A DNA stretch of 46,770 bases. Origin: Rubripirellula sp. (lineage in GTDB: Bacteria > Planctomycetota > Planctomycetia > Pirellulales > Pirellulaceae). Shown one piece after another: positions 43,403-46,770 of this stretch. Made by a program: the position numbers and the translations under genes. The stretch covers positions 1 through 46,770 of the forward strand of contig JAKMEW010000290.1 in assembly GCA_022425745.1 (NCBI GenBank), in the 5' to 3' direction. Position 1 is the stretch's first letter. Each line of letters opens with the position of its first letter. The notes below the pieces were generated by a model. That model did no database searches. It saw only the letters and a program-made list of their open reading frames with translations, and was not told the origin of the DNA.

Positions 43403-46400
43403 ATGCGACCCTCTTGCAAATTCCGCATGAATCGACTCACCGCATTCGCGTGGTGCTGTTTCTGTTGCATTATGCTTTTCGCATGCATGTTGAGTAGTTC
43501 TGCTTTTGCGCAGCCACCAGGAACTCAACCGCCTCAGACACTACTTAACCCATCTGGTGAGCAAAGTGAGGGTGGTATCCCGATTCGGGCGTTCATGTTC
43601 CTGACAGAGTCTGGAAACCCGGTCTTAATGCCGTCCTTAACATGGGAAGAATTTGAAAGATATCTGAATCTAGATGCGGGCATTGAGACCTCTTCGCAGC
43701 AATTTAGCTATCAGTCTCTAGAGATTATTGGAACCGGATTTGAAAGTAGAGCCGAATTAGAGATTCGACTGAAATTGTCTGTCGATGCAACTGGAGGTGC
43801 TTGGGTTTCTGTACCGATCAAGTTGGGAAACTTCCATCTTCTCGAACCAATTCAACCGGAGCCAGCTGTTGAAGTAATGACAACGGTCAGTGCAGATGGT
43901 TCCGGTTATCGATTGTTTTTCAAATCAGACGAACGCACGGAAACAACCTTAGTGATGCGAGTGTCCTCCAAGATAGATGTGAATGCAACCTCGCGTAATC
44001 TAAATTTTCGTTTACCAGATGTTCCTTCGGTGATCCGATTATTTGTTGATAATCAGACCGCAAACGCTGAAGTCCTTGGGCAAGGTGATGAAATAATTCA
44101 GCTGGTGATGAATGATTCTGGACAGAAGCAGATTGAGGTTGAGAGCAGTGGGGGTGAGTACACAGTTCGTTGGGGAACCGACACACAGTTTGCTCAAACT
44201 GATCCTATCTACGAGGTGGAAAGTCGTGCCACGATACGTTGGGATTCACCGCAGGATCCGCTAAATGTTTCGGTACGTTTAGACGTCAACAATTTGCGAG
44301 GCGCCGTAAATGAATTTGATTTGAGCTTGCCGAAGAACGCAGTGGTAATAGAAACACCTAGCAGTCTTGATACTGGCCAGGAGTTTCTTTTAGGGCCGAG
44401 TCGCATAACGGGCGATCTACAGTTGAGAAAGGTCACACTACCAGTCGACATCAAACAGCAAAGGGTCGAATTTGGGTTCGAGTACCAGCTTGATCACCAA
44501 AACGCGTCTCGCAACGAGCCCCTTCAATTTGTTTTTCCAGATGTGCAAGGGTCGTTGAGGCATCGCGGTGAGTTGGATTTCTTTACACCACCTGAATTCC
44601 GGCTCCGGTGGAGGGCTAGTTCATGGGTAAGGAGGTTAGCTTCAGAGAACACAGACGAAATAGCAGATAGTGGTTTAGATCGTTTTGCTTTTGATCGGTC
44701 TTCTTTCGTGCTTCCGTTGTGGTTAAGCGAAAATAAGCGCCAGCTTCGAATCACATCGCATACCGAGGTGACAACGCGTGAGCGTAATATGACATTGTGG
44801 ATGCAGGTAGAGATCTCCGGAGAGACGGAAGATGGTTTAGTGAGGTTTGAGGACTCCGGTTGGGAAGTTCGTGTAGTTGAATCGCAGCTAGGAACTCCCC
44901 TCACCACTTTTAAAGAGGAAGATGATCGTGTTGTCGATATTTCACCTTTAACATCCGAAGAAGCGTCTCAGCTCATTTTTCAGTTTCAACGTATTTTAAG
45001 CGATGAGCAAGATTCTGAAATTGTGGCCTACGACTTGCCACGCATCCTTGTTCCAAATGCGGATGGTGTCGTTCGTGAATCCACGTTGGAGTTGATCAAC
45101 GACGGGCGATCAATTTTTGTCGTTGATTTAGAAGCATCACGGGGTCTGACGCGGTCCAACATTATGGCCACGGGGGCTCCATCTGCGAACGAGGCGACCT
45201 CGTTCCGATTAATAGATGGTGAACTTCCTGCAAGGTTGGAAGGGCGTTTAGTAGAGCAGCCAACGCAGATCACCTTGGCATCTGACACGACCATTGAATT
45301 AGACGGTGAATTATTGAAAACTAGCGGTGAGTGGGCGGTTTCAACGTTATTGGATCTAGAAGGGCGGTTAGCAATACGGATTCCTGATCCGCTTACTAGA
45401 GATCAATCGCTTAATCATCGTGCTGCGTCTGAAGAGCAGGGGAGCAGAACGCTGCCCAATCAAGTGCAAGCTTTCGCTTGGACGGCAACAGTCGACGACG
45501 TACCAGCAGAGTTGAGACCTCTTGGGGATGACAGGTATGTTTTGATTTCCGACCGATTGACTAGCGGAACGATGCGAGTGCTTTTTGGTGGTCAGCATCA
45601 AATTGCATCAATCGCTAACACTGGCGATGTCTTTGAGGTCCCGTTTCCACGACCATCTGTAAGTGATGTCACGATGCGGGGGCCAGTTGTAGTTAACCTT
45701 CAGGCCGATCAACAGAGACGTTTGGTGCCAGTAGATCGAAGAGGGGAGCAAACGCTGGAGTTCACGCAGATTCCTCGAGAGCCGCTGCGATTGAGACTTG
45801 CGATACCGGAGGAACTCAGTGAGAAACTAGCTGTGGGTTCTACCTTGGTTCGCTCGGTGCTGGGAGCTTCTGTTAGGCATGATCAAATACTTTCACGAGT
45901 CACTGGCGGCAATTTTTACGAACTCACTCTCCGCGTTGATCCATCGCTAATTACCGTTAAGTGCTTTTTGGATGGTGAGCCGATCGGAATCGAAAGAGAT
46001 GGAAATAAGTTAGTTGTTCCACTTGCTACAACGAAAAATGAACAATTGCTCGATGTGAGGGTCTGGTCTCCCTCGCTCAATCGTACTTTTTACAATGAAT
46101 TGAGTCCCTTGGTAGATTTAGATCAATTAACACAAGGGTCATATTGGCAGATTGTCGTTCCAGTCGATACACATGTGATCTGGGCATCGCATGCACTAAG
46201 TCGGCTTATGTCTTGGCGTTACGATCGCTGGAAACTCTATCGCGATCCAACCTATAGTGATCAAGCCCTTCTTGATTTAGTTAAAGCAGATAGCAGCTTT
46301 ATCCCTGAAGGTAATCGATACCTTTATCGTGGATTCGAAACCTCTGATTTCCAAGTTTATCTTCTTTCTAGAGTCGGACTTTGGTTGCTTGCCGGTTCTT

Positions 46401-46738
46401 TTGTCATTTTGTTTACAAGCGCGGTGACCGTTTCACGAACACTCCGACATCCCACTTCTCTGATGATGTTGGCTGTCCTCCTATCGGGTATCTGTTTGAT
46501 TGCCCCGGACGGAGCGATCTTAGCTGGTCAATACAGTTTGCTAGCGCTGCTTCTTGTAGTTGTTATGATTGCTGTGCGAGTTATCGCACAGCCTGAATCC
46601 GCGAGACGGGTCTTTTCGAATTCCTCCACAGGTGCCGGCAAAGCGACAACGACATTTTTTCCTCAATCGAGTCGTGTTACTCAAACACTCGAACTGGTGG
46701 AAAGTGGGGATGACTCTCAAGATGGAGTCGTTCAATGA
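43403..46738 (+). CDS. Large exported protein with C-terminal membrane helices, unknown function
   Basis: A 1111-residue protein that I cannot assign to a family. An N-terminal hydrophobic signal (about residues 10-36, Cys-rich, ending SAFAQ) is followed by some 950 residues that look beta-rich with repeated LRITSHTEVTTRERNMTLW-like strands and no recognisable catalytic motif. Near the end are three hydrophobic helices (about 990-1010, 1018-1040 and 1045-1063) and a Ser/Thr-rich tail. The layout suggests a large periplasmic domain tethered to the inner membrane. ATG 43403 or an in-frame ATG at 43427 could be the start. It lies at the 3' end of the exported-protein run and overlaps a following gene by four bases. 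Confidence 0.75.
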   Translation: MRPSCKFRMNRLTAFAWCCFCCIMLFACMLSSSAFAQPPGTQPPQTLLNPSGEQSEGGIPIRAFMFLTESGNPVLMPSLTWEEFERYLNLDAGIETSSQQFSYQSLEIIGTGFESRAELEIRLKLSVDATGGAWVSVPIKLGNFHLLEPIQPEPAVEVMTTVSADGSGYRLFFKSDERTETTLVMRVSSKIDVNATSRNLNFRLPDVPSVIRLFVDNQTANAEVLGQGDEIIQLVMNDSGQKQIEVESSGGEYTVRWGTDTQFAQTDPIYEVESRATIRWDSPQDPLNVSVRLDVNNLRGAVNEFDLSLPKNAVVIETPSSLDTGQEFLLGPSRITGDLQLRKVTLPVDIKQQRVEFGFEYQLDHQNASRNEPLQFVFPDVQGSLRHRGELDFFTPPEFRLRWRASSWVRRLASENTDEIADSGLDRFAFDRSSFVLPLWLSENKRQLRITSHTEVTTRERNMTLWMQVEISGETEDGLVRFEDSGWEVRVVESQLGTPLTTFKEEDDRVVDISPLTSEEASQLIFQFQRILSDEQDSEIVAYDLPRILVPNADGVVRESTLELINDGRSIFVVDLEASRGLTRSNIMATGAPSANEATSFRLIDGELPARLEGRLVEQPTQITLASDTTIELDGELLKTSGEWAVSTLLDLEGRLAIRIPDPLTRDQSLNHRAASEEQGSRTLPNQVQAFAWTATVDDVPAELRPLGDDRYVLISDRLTSGTMRVLFGGQHQIASIANTGDVFEVPFPRPSVSDVTMRGPVVVNLQADQQRRLVPVDRRGEQTLEFTQIPREPLRLRLAIPEELSEKLAVGSTLVRSVLGASVRHDQILSRVTGGNFYELTLRVDPSLITVKCFLDGEPIGIERDGNKLVVPLATTKNEQLLDVRVWSPSLNRTFYNELSPLVDLDQLTQGSYWQIVVPVDTHVIWASHALSRLMSWRYDRWKLYRDPTYSDQALLDLVKADSSFIPEGNRYLYRGFETSDFQVYLLSRVGLWLLAGSFVILFTSAVTVSRTLRHPTSLMMLAVLLSGICLIAPDGAILAGQYSLLALLLVVVMIAVRVIAQPESARRVFSNSSTGAGKATTTFFPQSSRVTQTLELVESGDDSQDGVVQ

Positions 46739-46770
46739 CTCTCGTGCGATGTCATTATCGGTCAATGATT
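46735..46770 (+). CDS. Start of a downstream gene (cut by window edge)
   Basis: ATG 46735 overlaps the TGA of the preceding gene (ATGA), the same stop/start overlap seen elsewhere in the window. Only 12 codons (MTLVRCHYRSMI) lie inside the window and all are open. This is too short to identify a product. The overlap is the only support. Confidence 0.4.
   Translation, partial: MTLVRCHYRSMI

Overview
The window comes from a planctomycete, most likely a member of the Pirellulales/Pirellulaceae; base composition looks close to 50% GC by eye. The call rests on protein families that are largely specific to Planctomycetota and their relatives: a DUF1559 pseudopilin, DUF1501 and DUF1549/DUF1553 proteins, a PVC-type heme-binding beta-propeller protein, a DUF1571 protein, a cytochrome-WD40-coiled-coil protein, and a PEP-CTERM-like surface protein. 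No mobile element, CRISPR array, rRNA or tRNA gene was recognised.

Layout. (1) 1-3835, + strand: the end of one GspF-like gene, a complete second GspF-like gene, three small pseudopilin-like genes joined by stop/start overlaps, and a DUF1559 pseudopilin. This is part of a type II secretion or type IV pilus-like machine whose ATPase would lie upstream. (2) 3935-7782, +: an exported six-hairpin glycosidase-like protein two bases ahead of an exported alpha/beta hydrolase. (3) 7864-11661, -: a 1265-residue exported fusion of a degenerate SGNH domain, PVC beta-propeller, HEAT-like region, cupredoxin and cytochrome c domain. (4) 12131-17299, +: alaS, a long non-coding gap with a strong hairpin, a leucine-rich repeat protein and a PIG-L deacetylase. 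(5) 17349-19962, -: a GntP permease followed by an M24 peptidase. (6) 20553-24444, +: the succinate dehydrogenase operon sdhC-sdhA-sdhB. (7) 24558-28412: a lone response regulator (-), then a Ser/Thr kinase overlapping an inositol monophosphatase-family gene, and a flavin reductase (+). (8) 28518-32790: a DUF1571 protein (-), a HemQ-like heme protein (+), an FkbM methyltransferase (-) whose 5' end seems to lack a normal start codon, and a PEP-CTERM-like protein (+). (9) 33265-46770, +: a 13.5-kb run of exported proteins (DUF1501; PPC-domain protein; DUF1549/1553 cytochrome-like protein; cytochrome + seven-bladed WD40 + about 630-residue coiled coil; a 1111-residue protein with C-terminal membrane helices; and the start of a further gene).

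How they fit together. The housekeeping core (alaS, sdhCAB, HemQ) sits among genes for envelope and periplasmic work. Two loci, the 1265-residue fusion and the 33-46 kb run, combine c-type heme motifs with beta-propellers and other binding domains and form the least understood part of the window. Their co-function is an inference from gene order and domain content. Most starts lack a strong Shine-Dalgarno sequence, so several were chosen by domain position, signal peptide or stop/start overlap, as stated in each entry.
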